DNA from: Arthrobacter sp. SW1
GTDB lineage: Bacteria > Actinomycetota > Actinomycetes > Actinomycetales > Micrococcaceae
DNA: 64,000 bases
Direction: 5' to 3'
Assembly: GCF_001766675.1 (NCBI RefSeq)
Contig: NZ_MJLT01000045.1
Location: 310,001 to 374,000, forward strand
Positions 27,207 to 36,981 of this stretch are shown here, in pieces (position 1 is the first letter of the stretch; each line of letters opens with the position of its first letter). The position numbers and the translations under genes were made by a program. The notes below the pieces were generated by a model. It did no database searches. It was not told the DNA's origin and saw nothing but the letters and a program-made list of their open reading frames with translations.

Positions 27207-29747
27207 ATGCCATCGAAAGCAACAAGACCAGCCCAACGGGCATGCACCCTGGTGCTTGCCGGTTCCCTGGCCGCCGCGGTGCTGGCCTTCGCACCCGCCA
27301 TCAACGCGAACGCGGACGCGTCAGGCAACAGGACCATCGACATCAACGCTGCTGCCCCCGGGCCGGCGATCGATCCGGCGATGTACGGCATCTTCTATGA
27401 AGACATCAACCAGGGCGCCGACGGCGGCATCTACGCTGAACTTGTACAGAACCGCTCCTTCGAATTCAATTCCGCCGACAACCGCGCCTTCACCCCGATG
27501 ACCGGCTGGGAAACGCTGCGGAGGGGCAGCGACGGCGCGGTCGGCGTCGTCAATGACGACAACCGGCTCAACGAAAAGAACCGCAACTACCTCCGCATCG
27601 ATGCCATGAGTGCAGGCGCAGGCGCCGGCGCCGGAATCGGTGTGCGGAACAGCGGCTGGAACGCGGGCCAGAAGCTTGAGGCAGGCAAGAAATACAACTA
27701 CTCGGTGTGGGCACGCACCTCCAACCCCGCAGGATCCACCCTCGCCGTGACCCTGGAGACTCCCGAGGGCGCACGGCTGGCCATGGCCTCGGTGAAAGTC
27801 AAAGGAGACAACTGGGCCAAGTATTCGGTCACCCTCTCGCCGAAGGATTCCAGCAACGCTGGCCGGCTCTCCACCTTGGTGCAGGGCACCGGAACCGTCC
27901 GCCTGGACATGGTGTCGCTGTTCCCGCAGGACACCTGGAAGGGCCGCCCCAACGGCCTGCGGAAGGACTTGGCGGAAAAAGTCGCCGCGCTCAAGCCCGG
28001 GTTCCTGCGGTTCCCCGGCGGCTGCATCGTCAACACCGGAAACTACGACAGCTACTCCGCGCCCGACTACACCCGGGTCCGTACCTACCAGTGGAAGGAA
28101 ACCATCGGCCCGCTGGAACAGAGGCCGGCCAACCGCAATTTCTGGGGCTACAACCAGACCTACGGCCTGGGCTACATGGAGTACTTCCAGTGGGCAGAAG
28201 ACCTGGGCGCCATTCCGGTGCCCGTGGTTCCGGTGGGCGTCACGGGGTGCGGCGACAACAAGCAAGCTCCGGACCAGGCCACCCTGGACCGCTACATCCA
28301 GGACACCCTGGACCTGATCGAATTCGCCAACGGAGACGCCACCACGGAATGGGGCGCCAAGCGCATCGCCTACGGACACCCGGCTCCCTACAAGCTGGAC
28401 AGGATCAGCCTGGGCAACGAGGAGTACAAGCCGGAGTTCAAGGCCTACTTCACCCAGTTCTACAACGCGGTCCGCAAGGCCCACCCGGAGATCAAGATCA
28501 TCGGCAACACAGGGCCCTTCAGCCAGGGCCCGGAATTCGACGATCTTTCCAAGTTCAATGCTGAAACCGGCGTGGACCTGGTGGATGAGCACTACTACAA
28601 CGAGCCGTCCTGGTTCCTGAACAACAACCACCGTTACGACTCCTACAGCCGCGACAGCTACAAGGTGTTCCTTGGCGAATACGCCTCCCGTGGGAACAAG
28701 CCCGACAACGCCTTGGCCGAGGCGTCGTACATGACAGGGCTGGAACGGAATGCCGACGTCGTCAAGATGGCCTCCTATGCGCCGCTGCTCGCCAACGAAT
28801 CCAGCGTGCAGTGGAGCCCGGACATGATGTTCTTCGACGGCACCAGCGTCCGGACCACCCCCAACTACGAGGTGCAGAAGCTGTTCATGAACAACGTGGG
28901 CACGCAGGTAGTGCCGAGCACCCAGGTGAACCCGGCATCCACGGTTGTTCCGATCAGCGGCCGGATCGGCCTGTCCACCTGGGCCACTTCCGCCAGGTAC
29001 GACGACGTCAAAGTCACCGGCGCAGACGGCTCCACGCTCTTCAGCGACGATTTCTCCGGAACGGCCGCGGCCTGGACCGGCAACGGGGTAGGTTCCTGGT
29101 CCATCCAGGACGGTGCCTACGTCCAGTCCAGCACCACGGCACAGAACACCATGGTCACGGCCGGCAGCGACAACTGGAGCAATTACACCTTCAGCACCAA
29201 GGCCACCAAGCTGGCGGGCTCCGAAGGGTTCCTCATCGCCTTCGGCGTGAAGGACACCGGGAACTACTACTGGTGGAACCTGGGCGGCTGGAACAACACC
29301 AAATCAGTGGTGGAGAAGGCCGTGAACGGCGGCAAGAGCAACGTCATCGAAAAGAACACCACCATCCAGGCGGGCAAGGAATACGACATCCGGATCGAAG
29401 TTTCGGGACGCGTTGCCAAGCTTTACCTGGACGGCGTGTTGTGGGGTACCGTGGACGATTCCCAGGCCGACCCCGTCTACTCCGTGGTGACCAAGGACGC
29501 CAGGAGCGGAGACACCATCGTCAAGGTGGTCAACACCTCCAGCGCCACAGCCCCGGTGGACATCAAGGTCGCCGGTGCCGCCGCTGTTGGCAGCACGGCC
29601 GCTGTCACCACTCTCCGCCAGACCGCCGACGGCCAGGGCCTCGTCCCCGCCGGCAGCACCTTTAACGGTGCCGGCGACGCGTTCACCTACGCCTTCGAAC
29701 CGAAGTCCGTCACCTTCATCCGCCTGGCGGCCGGCTCCGGCAAGTAG
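27207..29747 (+). CDS. Secreted GH51 alpha-L-arabinofuranosidase with inserted C-terminal module
   Basis: An 846-residue exported enzyme with a Sec-type signal (LVLAGSLAAAVLAFAPAINA). The GH51 core is clear: MYGIFYEDINQGADGGIYAE, RFPGGCIVNTGNY, acid/base E405 (LGNEEYKPEF) and nucleophile E491 (FLGEYAS). A carbohydrate-binding-like module lies between about residues 305-240 from the C-terminal end and the last 60 residues: a beta-rich stretch with STWATSARYDDVKV, DNWSNYTFSTKATK and GNYYWWNLGGWNN, after which the C-terminal arabinofuranosidase beta domain resumes. GGAG lies upstream of ATG 27207. It would release terminal arabinose from plant arabinoxylan or arabinan. Confidence 0.9.
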   Translation: MPSKATRPAQRACTLVLAGSLAAAVLAFAPAINANADASGNRTIDINAAAPGPAIDPAMYGIFYEDINQGADGGIYAELVQNRSFEFNSADNRAFTPMTGWETLRRGSDGAVGVVNDDNRLNEKNRNYLRIDAMSAGAGAGAGIGVRNSGWNAGQKLEAGKKYNYSVWARTSNPAGSTLAVTLETPEGARLAMASVKVKGDNWAKYSVTLSPKDSSNAGRLSTLVQGTGTVRLDMVSLFPQDTWKGRPNGLRKDLAEKVAALKPGFLRFPGGCIVNTGNYDSYSAPDYTRVRTYQWKETIGPLEQRPANRNFWGYNQTYGLGYMEYFQWAEDLGAIPVPVVPVGVTGCGDNKQAPDQATLDRYIQDTLDLIEFANGDATTEWGAKRIAYGHPAPYKLDRISLGNEEYKPEFKAYFTQFYNAVRKAHPEIKIIGNTGPFSQGPEFDDLSKFNAETGVDLVDEHYYNEPSWFLNNNHRYDSYSRDSYKVFLGEYASRGNKPDNALAEASYMTGLERNADVVKMASYAPLLANESSVQWSPDMMFFDGTSVRTTPNYEVQKLFMNNVGTQVVPSTQVNPASTVVPISGRIGLSTWATSARYDDVKVTGADGSTLFSDDFSGTAAAWTGNGVGSWSIQDGAYVQSSTTAQNTMVTAGSDNWSNYTFSTKATKLAGSEGFLIAFGVKDTGNYYWWNLGGWNNTKSVVEKAVNGGKSNVIEKNTTIQAGKEYDIRIEVSGRVAKLYLDGVLWGTVDDSQADPVYSVVTKDARSGDTIVKVVNTSSATAPVDIKVAGAAAVGSTAAVTTLRQTADGQGLVPAGSTFNGAGDAFTYAFEPKSVTFIRLAAGSGK

Positions 29748-29773
29748 CGGCCCACCCATTCCAAGGAGTTTCC

Positions 29774-32014
29774 ATGACCCATGTTCCATTACGGGCCCGG
29801 AGCGGCCCCGCGGTCCTGGCAGCGGCGGCGCTGCTGCTCGCTTCAATCGCGGCCGGCACCCCGGCACATGCCGCCGTCGACGACGGCCTGATCCTCAAGT
29901 ACACGCTCACCGAAACCGCGGGCACCATGGCCGTGGACAGTTCCGGCAACGGCCGGAACGGCACCATCAGCGGTGATGCCACGCCGCTGGGCGCCGAGGG
30001 ACTGCAGCTTGGCGGCAGCAACGCCCACGTCAAGCTGCCCAATGACCTCATGCGCGGCCTGGACGCCATCACCGTGTCCACCAACGTGAAGATCGCACCG
30101 GACCAAGGCACCCCGTACTTCATCTGGGGCCTCGGCAACACCAACAACGGCACGGGGAACGGCTACCTGTTCACCACGGGCAACGCCTACCGCAGTTCGA
30201 TCGCCACCGGAAACTGGTCCACCGAGCAAACCGTCAGCGCCAACCGCGATCTTGCCCGCGGCGCCTGGAAGACCATTACCTACACCTTGGGCGGCGGCAC
30301 GGCGGTCCTCTACGAGGACGGCGTCGAGGTGGCCCGGAAGACCGGCGTCACCGTCACGCCGGGCAGCATCGGCGCCGGCACGACGACGGCCAACTACCTG
30401 GGGCGCTCCGTGTACTCCGCGGACAAATACCTCAAGGGCCAGCTGCGTGATTTCCGCGTCTACGGCAGGGCGCTCTCCGCGGACGAGGTCCGCGCGCTGG
30501 GCTACGTCTCGCCGGAGCAGAAGGTTGCGCTGGACCTCGAAGGGCTGTCCCTTGGGGATACGACGGCGGTGGGCAGCGATCTGAAACTGCCACTCAGTGG
30601 GCCCAACGGTTCCTCGTTCAGCTGGCAGTCATCCGATCCGTCCGTTGTCTCCAGCGAAGGCATAGTGACACGGCCCGCGCACGGCACCGGAAACGCGGCA
30701 GTGACGCTGACCGCCACCGCCGGATACGACGGGGCATCGGCGTCGAAGGCTTTCCAGCTTACGGTCCTCGAAGACATCAGCGACCGCCAGAAGGTCAGCG
30801 AAGCAGCGGCCTCCCTGAAGGTCTGGGACGCAGGCGGCATCCGGGGCAACATCACCCTTCCCGTCACGGGCCTGCACGGGACCGCGGTGCAATGGACGTC
30901 CTCGGACGCCTCCGTGATTACCGCAAGCGGCGAAGTGACCCGCCCGGCCTTCGGCGCAAGCCCCGTCAGCGTCAAGCTGCAGGCAACAGTGAGCTACGGA
31001 AAGGCCAAGGAAGACAGGAGATTCCGAGTCCAGGTACTGCCCCTGCCCAAGGCAGAACCCAAGGAAGGCTACGCGTTCGCCTACTTCACCGGAAACGACA
31101 TCGCGGGGGAGAACATCTACTTCGCTGCCAGCCGCGGCAATGATGCCCTGAAGTGGGACGAGCTCAACGGCGGCAAGCCCGTGCTCAAGTCCACCCTGGG
31201 CACCAAGGGCCTGCGGGATCCCTTCATCATCCGTTCCCCCGAGGGCGACAAGTTCTACCTCATCGCCACGGACCTCTCCATCGGCAGCGGTACCAGCTGG
31301 GATGCGTCCCAGCGCCAGGGCAGCCGGTACATCGAGGTCTGGGAGTCATTGGACCTGGTCACCTGGTCCGCGCAACGCCATGTGAAAGTGTCACCGGACA
31401 CCGCCGGCAACACCTGGGCGCCGGAGGCACACTACGACGAGACGATCGGAGCCTACGTCGTCTACTGGGCATCCAAGATCTACGCGGACAACGATCCCCT
31501 CCACGCAAGCGGCACCCACAACAAGATGATGTACTCCACCACCAGGGATTTCCGGACCTTCACCGAAGCGAAGGTCTGGAACGATCCCGGCAATTCGGTG
31601 ATTGATTCCACCGTCATCAAGGAAGGCGATACCTACTACCGCTTCACCAAGGACGAGGGACGTGTGTCAGGCTGCCTGGACATCATGCAGGAGAAGTCCG
31701 CCAGCCTGCTCGCTGTCGACCTGCCGGACACTACTCCGCGGAACTGGACGCTTATGGGCAACTGCATCGGGAAGAACGCCGGCACCGGGGGAGTCGAAGG
31801 GCCCACTGTCTTCAAGTCCAACACAGAGGAGAAGTACTACCTCTTCGTGGACGAGTTCGGTGGCCGCGGCTACATCCCGCTGGAAAGCAGCAGCCTGGAA
31901 AACCCTGACTGGAAGCTTTCGAGCAACTACGAGCTGCCCCGGGCTCCACGCCATGGCACAGTACTTCCCGTGACCAAGGCCGAGCTCGAGCGCCTGCGCA
32001 GCAGCCTCGGCTAA
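29774..32014 (+). CDS. Secreted multidomain LamG - Ig-like x2 - GH43-type glycosidase
   Basis: A 746-residue exported protein. After a Sec signal (LAAAALLLASIAAGTPAHA) there is a LamG/concanavalin-like module (about 35-235: GLILKYTLTETAG to DFRVYGRALSADEV). Two repeats of an atrophied bacterial Ig-like domain follow (about 250-330 and 335-425, each with a WQSSDPSVVS / WTSSDASVIT core). Then comes a GH43/62-type propeller with LRDPFIIRSPEGDKFYLIA, NTWAPEAHYDE, VIDSTVIKEGDTYYRF and GGVEGPTVFKSN, the positions expected for the catalytic Asp/Glu triad. AAGGAG precedes the ATG and it follows the GH51 gene by 26 bases, so they form an operon. Likely an arabinofuranosidase or arabinanase bound to polymer. 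Confidence 0.8.
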   Translation: MTHVPLRARSGPAVLAAAALLLASIAAGTPAHAAVDDGLILKYTLTETAGTMAVDSSGNGRNGTISGDATPLGAEGLQLGGSNAHVKLPNDLMRGLDAITVSTNVKIAPDQGTPYFIWGLGNTNNGTGNGYLFTTGNAYRSSIATGNWSTEQTVSANRDLARGAWKTITYTLGGGTAVLYEDGVEVARKTGVTVTPGSIGAGTTTANYLGRSVYSADKYLKGQLRDFRVYGRALSADEVRALGYVSPEQKVALDLEGLSLGDTTAVGSDLKLPLSGPNGSSFSWQSSDPSVVSSEGIVTRPAHGTGNAAVTLTATAGYDGASASKAFQLTVLEDISDRQKVSEAAASLKVWDAGGIRGNITLPVTGLHGTAVQWTSSDASVITASGEVTRPAFGASPVSVKLQATVSYGKAKEDRRFRVQVLPLPKAEPKEGYAFAYFTGNDIAGENIYFAASRGNDALKWDELNGGKPVLKSTLGTKGLRDPFIIRSPEGDKFYLIATDLSIGSGTSWDASQRQGSRYIEVWESLDLVTWSAQRHVKVSPDTAGNTWAPEAHYDETIGAYVVYWASKIYADNDPLHASGTHNKMMYSTTRDFRTFTEAKVWNDPGNSVIDSTVIKEGDTYYRFTKDEGRVSGCLDIMQEKSASLLAVDLPDTTPRNWTLMGNCIGKNAGTGGVEGPTVFKSNTEEKYYLFVDEFGGRGYIPLESSSLENPDWKLSSNYELPRAPRHGTVLPVTKAELERLRSSLG

Positions 32015-32050
32015 AGCGCACGACGACGCGCTTCCGTCCTGGCGACACAG

Positions 32051-32094
32051 AAATGCCCTGGCGCTGCGGGAATTCCCGTAGCGCCAGGGCATTT
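32051..32094. terminator. Palindromic repeat family B, copy 3, likely bidirectional terminator
   Basis: A 20-bp stem with one G-U pair, arms 32051-32070 and 32075-32094, around an AATT loop; the outer ends are AAA/TTT. It separates the converging glycosidase and amino-acid ABC operons. The core GCGGGAATTCCCGTAGCGCC is related to repeats at 8101-8123 and 9241-9256. Confidence 0.75.
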
Positions 32095-32126
32095 GCGCAG
32101 CGTCACCCAAAAGGTGCAGCGCGTGC

Positions 32127-32933
32127 TTAGTCTTCCTCGACCTCGATATGCGTCGGGTCCAGGACGCGGCGCAGGAATTCCTGGGTACGCGGCTGCTGCG
32201 GGTTGCCGATGACCTGCTCGGCCACGCCTTCCTCGACCACCACGCCGCCGTCCATGAAGACCACGCGGTCTGCCACTTCACGGGCGAAGGCCATTTCGTG
32301 CGTGACCACGAGCATGGTCATGCCTTCACGGGCCAGCTTGCGCATGACGGCGAGCACGTCGCCCACCGTCTCGGGGTCGAGCGCCGAGGTGGGCTCGTCG
32401 AAGAGCATCAGCTCGGGGTTCATGCTCAGTGCGCGGGCAATCGCGACACGCTGCTGCTGGCCGCCGGAGAGCTGGTCCGGGAAGCGCTTGGCCAGGTGTC
32501 CCAGGCCCACGCGTTCCAAGTTGGCCTGGGCGATCTTGTCCGACTCTTCCTGCGAACGCTTGAGCACTTTGGTCTGCGCCACCGTGCAGTTGCGCAGCAC
32601 GTCCAGGTGCGGGAAGAGGTTGAACTGCTGGAACACCATGCCCACCTTGCGGCGCATCTTGTCGATGTCCACATCGGGATCAGTGGCTTCGAAGCCGCCC
32701 ACGTGGATGGTGCCCTGGTTGGGCTGTTCGAGGAGGTTGACGCAGCGCAGCAGGGTGGACTTGCCCGAGCCCGAGGGGCCGATCAGGCAGACGACCTCGC
32801 CGGGCTGGACGTCCAGGTTGATGCCCTTGAGCACTTCGTTGGAGCCGTAGGCCTTGCGGAGGTCCTTGATGGACACACCGGCGGCGTGCACCGTCCGGGC
32901 GCCGCCGGGAGTAGTGGTTTCGACGTCGTTCAT
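32127..32933 (-). CDS. Polar amino-acid ABC transporter ATPase
   Basis: A 268-residue ABC ATPase of the GlnQ/GluA class: Walker [11 protein letters not shown]-loop [14 protein letters not shown], signature [15 protein letters not shown], Walker [13 protein letters not shown] and switch His in [15 protein letters not shown]. It is the last gene of a binding protein-permease-ATPase operon and starts 10 bases after the permease stop. Substrate is probably glutamate, glutamine, cystine or another polar amino acid; sequence alone does not decide. Confidence 0.92.
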   Translation of the reverse strand: MNDVETTTPGGARTVHAAGVSIKDLRKAYGSNEVLKGINLDVQPGEVVCLIGPSGSGKSTLLRCVNLLEQPNQGTIHVGGFEATDPDVDIDKMRRKVGMVFQQFNLFPHLDVLRNCTVAQTKVLKRSQEESDKIAQANLERVGLGHLAKRFPDQLSGGQQQRVAIARALSMNPELMLFDEPTSALDPETVGDVLAVMRKLAREGMTMLVVTHEMAFAREVADRVVFMDGGVVVEEGVAEQVIGNPQQPRTQEFLRRVLDPTHIEVEED

Positions 32934-32943
32934 GGCTTCCTGC

Positions 32944-33735
32944 CTATCGCTTGGTCCGCGCGCTGCGGCTCTCGAACTTCCGGGCCAAGAGGCTCAACGG
33001 GATGGTGACCACCAGGTAGAAGGCACCTGCCACCAGCAGCGGCGTCAGGCCGGCGCCCAGGCTGGAGATGCCGTCGCGGCCGAACTTGGTGAGCTCGTAC
33101 TGCGAGGCGGTCAGGCCCAGCACGTAGATCAGGGAGGAGTCCTTGGTCAGCAGGATGATTTCGTTGGTCAGCGGCGGCAGGACGATCTTGAAGGCCTGCG
33201 GGATGATGATGGTCACCATCGCGCGCCACTGCGGCATGCCCAGGGAGCGTGCGGCCTCCAGCTGTCCCTTCGGAACAGCCTGCAGGCCGGCTCGGAGGGT
33301 TTCGGCGATGTAGGCCGCGGCCACCATGCCGAGGGAGACCATGACCACCACGAAGATGGGCCACTGGACGCCGAAGGCCAGGGGAACGCCGTAGCCGAAG
33401 GCGATGAAGACGAGCAGTGCCGGGATACCGCGGAAGAATTCGATGTAGCCCGTGGCGATCCAACGGTACAGCGGGAAGCTGGAGAGCTTCATGAGGGCCA
33501 GCAGCAAACCGCCGGAGAGGCCCACGATGAAGCCGAGGGCGGTGTAGATCAGCGTGTTGAGCAGGCCCACGGTGAAGATGCCCGGGAACATCGGGCCGAT
33601 CTTGCCGAAGTTGAAGACGTTGGCGCTGATGGTCTTCCAGTCGGTGGCCAGCAGCAGGGCTGCGATGGCCACCACGAAGATGCCTGCCTGGACGTACAGG
33701 CTGACTTTGGCTCGTTGACGTGCGGTCATTGCCAT
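32944..33735 (-). CDS. Polar amino-acid ABC transporter permease
   Basis: A 263-residue permease of the HisM/GlnP class with about five membrane segments and the conserved loop [19 protein letters not shown] and [20 protein letters not shown], where EAARSLG is the contact site for the ATPase. Only one permease is present, so it probably acts as a homodimer. It is separated from the binding-protein gene by an 87-base gap with a strong hairpin. Confidence 0.92.
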   Translation of the reverse strand: MAMTARQRAKVSLYVQAGIFVVAIAALLLATDWKTISANVFNFGKIGPMFPGIFTVGLLNTLIYTALGFIVGLSGGLLLALMKLSSFPLYRWIATGYIEFFRGIPALLVFIAFGYGVPLAFGVQWPIFVVVMVSLGMVAAAYIAETLRAGLQAVPKGQLEAARSLGMPQWRAMVTIIIPQAFKIVLPPLTNEIILLTKDSSLIYVLGLTASQYELTKFGRDGISSLGAGLTPLLVAGAFYLVVTIPLSLLARKFESRSARTKR

Positions 33736-33760
33736 GGTGTTCTCACATTCATATTGCGCA

Positions 33761-33800
33761 GCTGAGGCCCCGTGCAGCGTGCTTCACGGGGCCTCGCAGC
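33761..33800 (-). promoter_or_regulatory. Intercistronic hairpin after the amino-acid binding-protein gene
   Basis: GAGGCCCCGTG (33764-33774) pairs perfectly with CACGGGGCCTC (33785-33795), and flanking GCTG/CAGC extends the stem with one bulge. Position between binding-protein and permease genes suggests partial termination or mRNA stabilisation. Confidence 0.65.
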
Positions 33801-33822
33801 GTATGTCTCTGGCCGGACGTAC

Positions 33823-34635
33823 TTACTTGGCTGCTTCGCCGAAGTACTGGGTTTCGAGCTTCTTCAGCGTGCCGTCGTCGGTGAGGCGCTTGAGGGTGGC
33901 GTTGACCTTCTCGGCCATGGCCGTGTTGCCCTTCTTGATGGCGATGCCGAGCTTTTCACCGGTGGCGTAGTTCTCCACGCGCTTGAACTTGGTGTCGCCC
34001 TTGATGGCGTAGCCGAGCACGGACTGGTTGCCCAGGGCGGCGTCGATGGTGCCGGCCTTGAGGGCCTGGACCAGGAGGCCGGTGTCCTCGAACTGCTGGG
34101 CGTCGATGCCCTTGTCCTTGGCGTACTGGGCACCGGTGGTGGCCTGCTGCACGCCGACCTTCTTGCCCTTGGCGCCGTCGATGTTGGTGATGCCGGAAGC
34201 CTCGGAGGCGACCAGGGTGAGGTCGTCGGCGAGGTACGGGTCGGAGAAGTCCATGACGTTCTTGCGGGTGTCCGTGATGGAAACCGAGGAGATGGAGAGG
34301 TCACAGCCGGTCAGCGCGGTGCCGGTTTCGATGGCTTCGAAGGAGCTGTCCACGATGTTCAGCTCGGCGTTGAGGTCCTTGGCGATCTCGTTGGCGATGT
34401 CGATGTCGAAACCGACGATCTTGCCGTCCTTCTGGTACTCGAACGGCTCGTAGGGAACGTCGGAGCAGACAGTGAGCTTGCCGGCGTTGATCAGCGAGAC
34501 GCTGCTGCCGCCGGCGGAGCTTGCTGCCGGGGCGGGTGCGCCGCCACCGCAGGCGGTCAGGGCGAGGGCGCCGGCTGCGAGGAGGACTGCGGCCTTGACT
34601 TTGGAGCTGCCGAGGAACGAACGGGAGATATGCAT
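33823..34635 (-). CDS. Polar amino-acid-binding lipoprotein
   Basis: A 270-residue family 3 solute-binding protein. MHISRSFLGSSKVKAAVLLA leads into the lipobox LTAC. Binding-domain hallmarks: CSDVPYEPFEYQKDGKIVGF, DIANEIAKDL, TRKNVMDFSDPYL, GKKVGVQQATTGAQYAKD and the C-terminal LGIAIKKGNTAMAEKVN. AAAAGG lies nine bases before the ATG. It is the first gene of its operon; a possible -10 TACACT lies at 34682-34687 on the minus strand. Confidence 0.92.
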   Translation of the reverse strand: MHISRSFLGSSKVKAAVLLAAGALALTACGGGAPAPAASSAGGSSVSLINAGKLTVCSDVPYEPFEYQKDGKIVGFDIDIANEIAKDLNAELNIVDSSFEAIETGTALTGCDLSISSVSITDTRKNVMDFSDPYLADDLTLVASEASGITNIDGAKGKKVGVQQATTGAQYAKDKGIDAQQFEDTGLLVQALKAGTIDAALGNQSVLGYAIKGDTKFKRVENYATGEKLGIAIKKGNTAMAEKVNATLKRLTDDGTLKKLETQYFGEAAK

Positions 34636-34712
34636 TTGTTTACCTTTTGTTGCGGGGGACGCGAAGCAAATCGGTCTTTAGTGTAGCGCTGACCATGAGA
34701 TGTTCGTCACAG

Positions 34713-34742
34713 GAAACTAAGTTTCACTATTGGATAACCAAT
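34713..34742. promoter_or_regulatory. Two small palindromes upstream of the amino-acid ABC operon
   Basis: GAAACTAAGTTTC (34713-34725) and ATTGGATAACCAAT (34729-34742) are perfect inverted repeats in the AT-rich gap between menF and the binding-protein gene. They lie just upstream of its likely promoter and could be operators for an unidentified regulator. Confidence 0.4.
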
Positions 34743-34793
34743 ACGGGTCAAAAATCAAGCCCGCGCAGCCCGCTTCAGTCTGAGATCCCGGAT

Positions 34794-36131
34794 TCAGCGC
34801 TCGATGCCGAGGGATTCGAGCATCGGACGGAACTTCGCCCACGTCTCCGCAAGCTCAACCTCCGGCACCGAGCCCTCCACGATCCCGCACCCGGCGAACA
34901 TCCGCACCGAGGTCGGCGACTCGATGACCGCCCCGCGCAGCGCGATGCCCCACTCGCCGTTACCGGCCGCGTCCAGCCAGCCCACCGGACCGGCGTACGG
35001 CCCGCGGTCCATGTGCTCCAGGCGCCGGATCAGCTCGCCCGCCACCGAGGTGGGCGTGCCGCACACCGCCGCCGTGGGATGCAGGGCGTTGATCAGGGCC
35101 AGGCAGGTGGGCACATGCCCCTCGATATCTGCCAGTTCGGCCTTCACATCCGAAGCCAGGTGCCACACGTTCGGCAGTTCCAGGATGAACGGTTCGCTGT
35201 GCGCGTTCATTGCCTCCGAAAACGGTGCCAGCTGGGTGGTCAGCGACTGGATGGCGATCTCGTGTTCGTGCCGCTGCTTCTCCGAGCCGGCCAGCACCCG
35301 CTCGGCGTAGTCCATCGGGGAGCCGTCCACGCCCTCGGCATCGCGGCGGTCCAGGGTGCCGGCCAGCACGCGCGCCTGCGCGGTGCGGCCCTCCACCTGG
35401 ATCAGCATCTCGGGCGTGGCACCCACCAGGCCGTCGACGCCGTACGTCCAGCACTCGCGGTAGTTGCGCGTCAGGTTCCGCAGCACCTCCGCCGGCCGCA
35501 CGCCGTCGGGCAGGGTCGCCACGACATCCCGGGCCAGCACGAGCTTTTCCAGCTTTCCGGTGCGGATTTCCGCGACGCCGTCCGCCACCGCCTGCTTCCA
35601 GTCCTCCTCGCTCAGCGAGCCGCTCTTGAGCGTGAACCGCCCGACGCCGGTGCTGCCGCCCCCGGCCGGGGTGAGTCCGGTATCCGGGACATTGAGCCAG
35701 CCCGCCAGGGCGGCGCGGGCGCCCGCCTCGGTGAGTTCGACGTCGTCGAGCGTCAACTGGGTCAGCCAGGAGCGGCCGTCGCGGATGCCCACCACGATTT
35801 CGGGCAGGATCAGCCGGGACTCAAAAGGCGAAGTCTTGGAGAAAGCGAAGGTGCCGAAGGCCAGGGGGCCGGTACCGGGAATGCCCACATGGTCTGTGAT
35901 GTCGGCCTCGATCACCATGTGCCGCCACCAGATATCGGCCTCGAGGAAACGCTCCGGGCCCGTGCCGGTGAAGCGGGTCAGTTCGCCGAAGGCCACCAAG
36001 CCGTCTTCGCGGCGCGTCCAGCACAGCGCGTCATCCCGTACCAGAAACGACGGCAGCCCCCCGGCGGTGAAGTCTTCATCGAGGGGGACTGTCAAGGTCT
36101 TCAAAGTGCTGGCGCGGAGCGTGGTGGTCAT
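34794..36131 (-). CDS. menF: Isochorismate synthase MenF
   Basis: A 445-residue chorismate-utilising enzyme making isochorismate for menaquinone. Typical motifs: EIRTGKLEKLVLARDV, LVGATPEMLIQVEG, RVLAGTLDRRDAEG, SEKQRHEHEIAIQSL, LHPTAAVCGTPTSVA, GPYAGPVGWLDAAGNGEW and MFAGCGIVEGSVPE. ATG 36131 (MTTTLRASTLKT) is chosen over a longer start because the apparent -10 TACTGT lies just upstream and the longer form would overlap the divergent gene. Isochorismate could also serve siderophore synthesis, but no such genes are nearby. Confidence 0.92.
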   Translation of the reverse strand: MTTTLRASTLKTLTVPLDEDFTAGGLPSFLVRDDALCWTRREDGLVAFGELTRFTGTGPERFLEADIWWRHMVIEADITDHVGIPGTGPLAFGTFAFSKTSPFESRLILPEIVVGIRDGRSWLTQLTLDDVELTEAGARAALAGWLNVPDTGLTPAGGGSTGVGRFTLKSGSLSEEDWKQAVADGVAEIRTGKLEKLVLARDVVATLPDGVRPAEVLRNLTRNYRECWTYGVDGLVGATPEMLIQVEGRTAQARVLAGTLDRRDAEGVDGSPMDYAERVLAGSEKQRHEHEIAIQSLTTQLAPFSEAMNAHSEPFILELPNVWHLASDVKAELADIEGHVPTCLALINALHPTAAVCGTPTSVAGELIRRLEHMDRGPYAGPVGWLDAAGNGEWGIALRGAVIESPTSVRMFAGCGIVEGSVPEVELAETWAKFRPMLESLGIER

Positions 36132-36175
36132 GATGGAACAACAGTACTCCGCGGAATGTCTGAGACAATTGCATG
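36132..36175. promoter_or_regulatory. Overlapping divergent promoters of menF and menG
   Basis: In this short gap GACAAT ends six bases before GTG 36176 on the plus strand. On the minus strand TTGTCT, 16 bases and TACTGT form a promoter for menF whose -35 overlaps the plus-strand -10. Two polymerases could not occupy both at once. Confidence 0.45.
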
Positions 36176-36937
36176 GTGAACCGAGCATCCTTGGAAAAGC
36201 GTCCGGACGAAGTTGCGACGATGTTTGACGATGTCGCCCCCAAATACGATGTCGTGAACGATGTCCTCTCCATGGGGCAGACCCGGCGGTGGCGCCGCGT
36301 GGTGGTCGAAGCCATGGACGTCAAGCACGGCCAGCGGGTCCTGGACCTCGCCGCCGGAACCGGAACCTCCAGCGAACCGTATGCGGATGCCGGCGTTGAC
36401 GTGGTGGCCTGCGATTTCTCCCTCGGGATGCTCAAGGTGGGCAAGCGCCGCCGCCCGGACATCAACTTCGTGGCCGGTGACGCCACCAACCTGCCGTTCG
36501 CGGACAACAGCTTCGACGCCACCACCATTTCCTTCGGCCTGCGCAACGTCAACGAACCGCACAAGGCGCTCCAGGAGATGCTGCGCGTCACCAAGCCGGG
36601 CGGCCGCCTGGTGATCGCCGAATTCTCGGCCCCGGTGGTTCCGCTCTGGCGCACCATGTACACCGAATACCTCATGCGCGCCCTCCCGGCGATCGCCACC
36701 AAGGTGTCCTCCAACCCGGATGCCTATGTGTACCTCGCCGAGTCCATCCGCGCCTGGCCGGACCAGGACCACCTGGCCGCGTGGCTGCAGGAAGCCGGCT
36801 GGCAGGACGTCACCTATCGGAACCTCAGCGGCGGAATCGTGGCCGTGCACCGCGCCTCCAAGCCTGCCAACGGGCACTCGGACAGCGTTCCCGTGGCCAA
36901 GCTGCGCCGCCAGCTCAAGCCGCGCAAGGCGTCCTAG
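36176..36937 (+). CDS. menG: Demethylmenaquinone methyltransferase MenG (UbiE family)
   Basis: A 253-residue SAM-dependent methyltransferase catalysing the final menaquinone methylation. Motifs: [33 protein letters not shown], the SAM-binding [37 protein letters not shown] and SFGLRNV. GTG 36176 is favoured because GACAAT ends six bases upstream, the leaderless spacing seen elsewhere; ATG 36173 would add one residue. It faces menF and is followed by two isoprenoid genes. Confidence 0.93.
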   Translation: MNRASLEKRPDEVATMFDDVAPKYDVVNDVLSMGQTRRWRRVVVEAMDVKHGQRVLDLAAGTGTSSEPYADAGVDVVACDFSLGMLKVGKRRRPDINFVAGDATNLPFADNSFDATTISFGLRNVNEPHKALQEMLRVTKPGGRLVIAEFSAPVVPLWRTMYTEYLMRALPAIATKVSSNPDAYVYLAESIRAWPDQDHLAAWLQEAGWQDVTYRNLSGGIVAVHRASKPANGHSDSVPVAKLRRQLKPRKAS

Positions 36938-36981
36938 CGCCCGGGCTTCCAGACCGTCCCTGCATTAACACCAAGGCTGTT

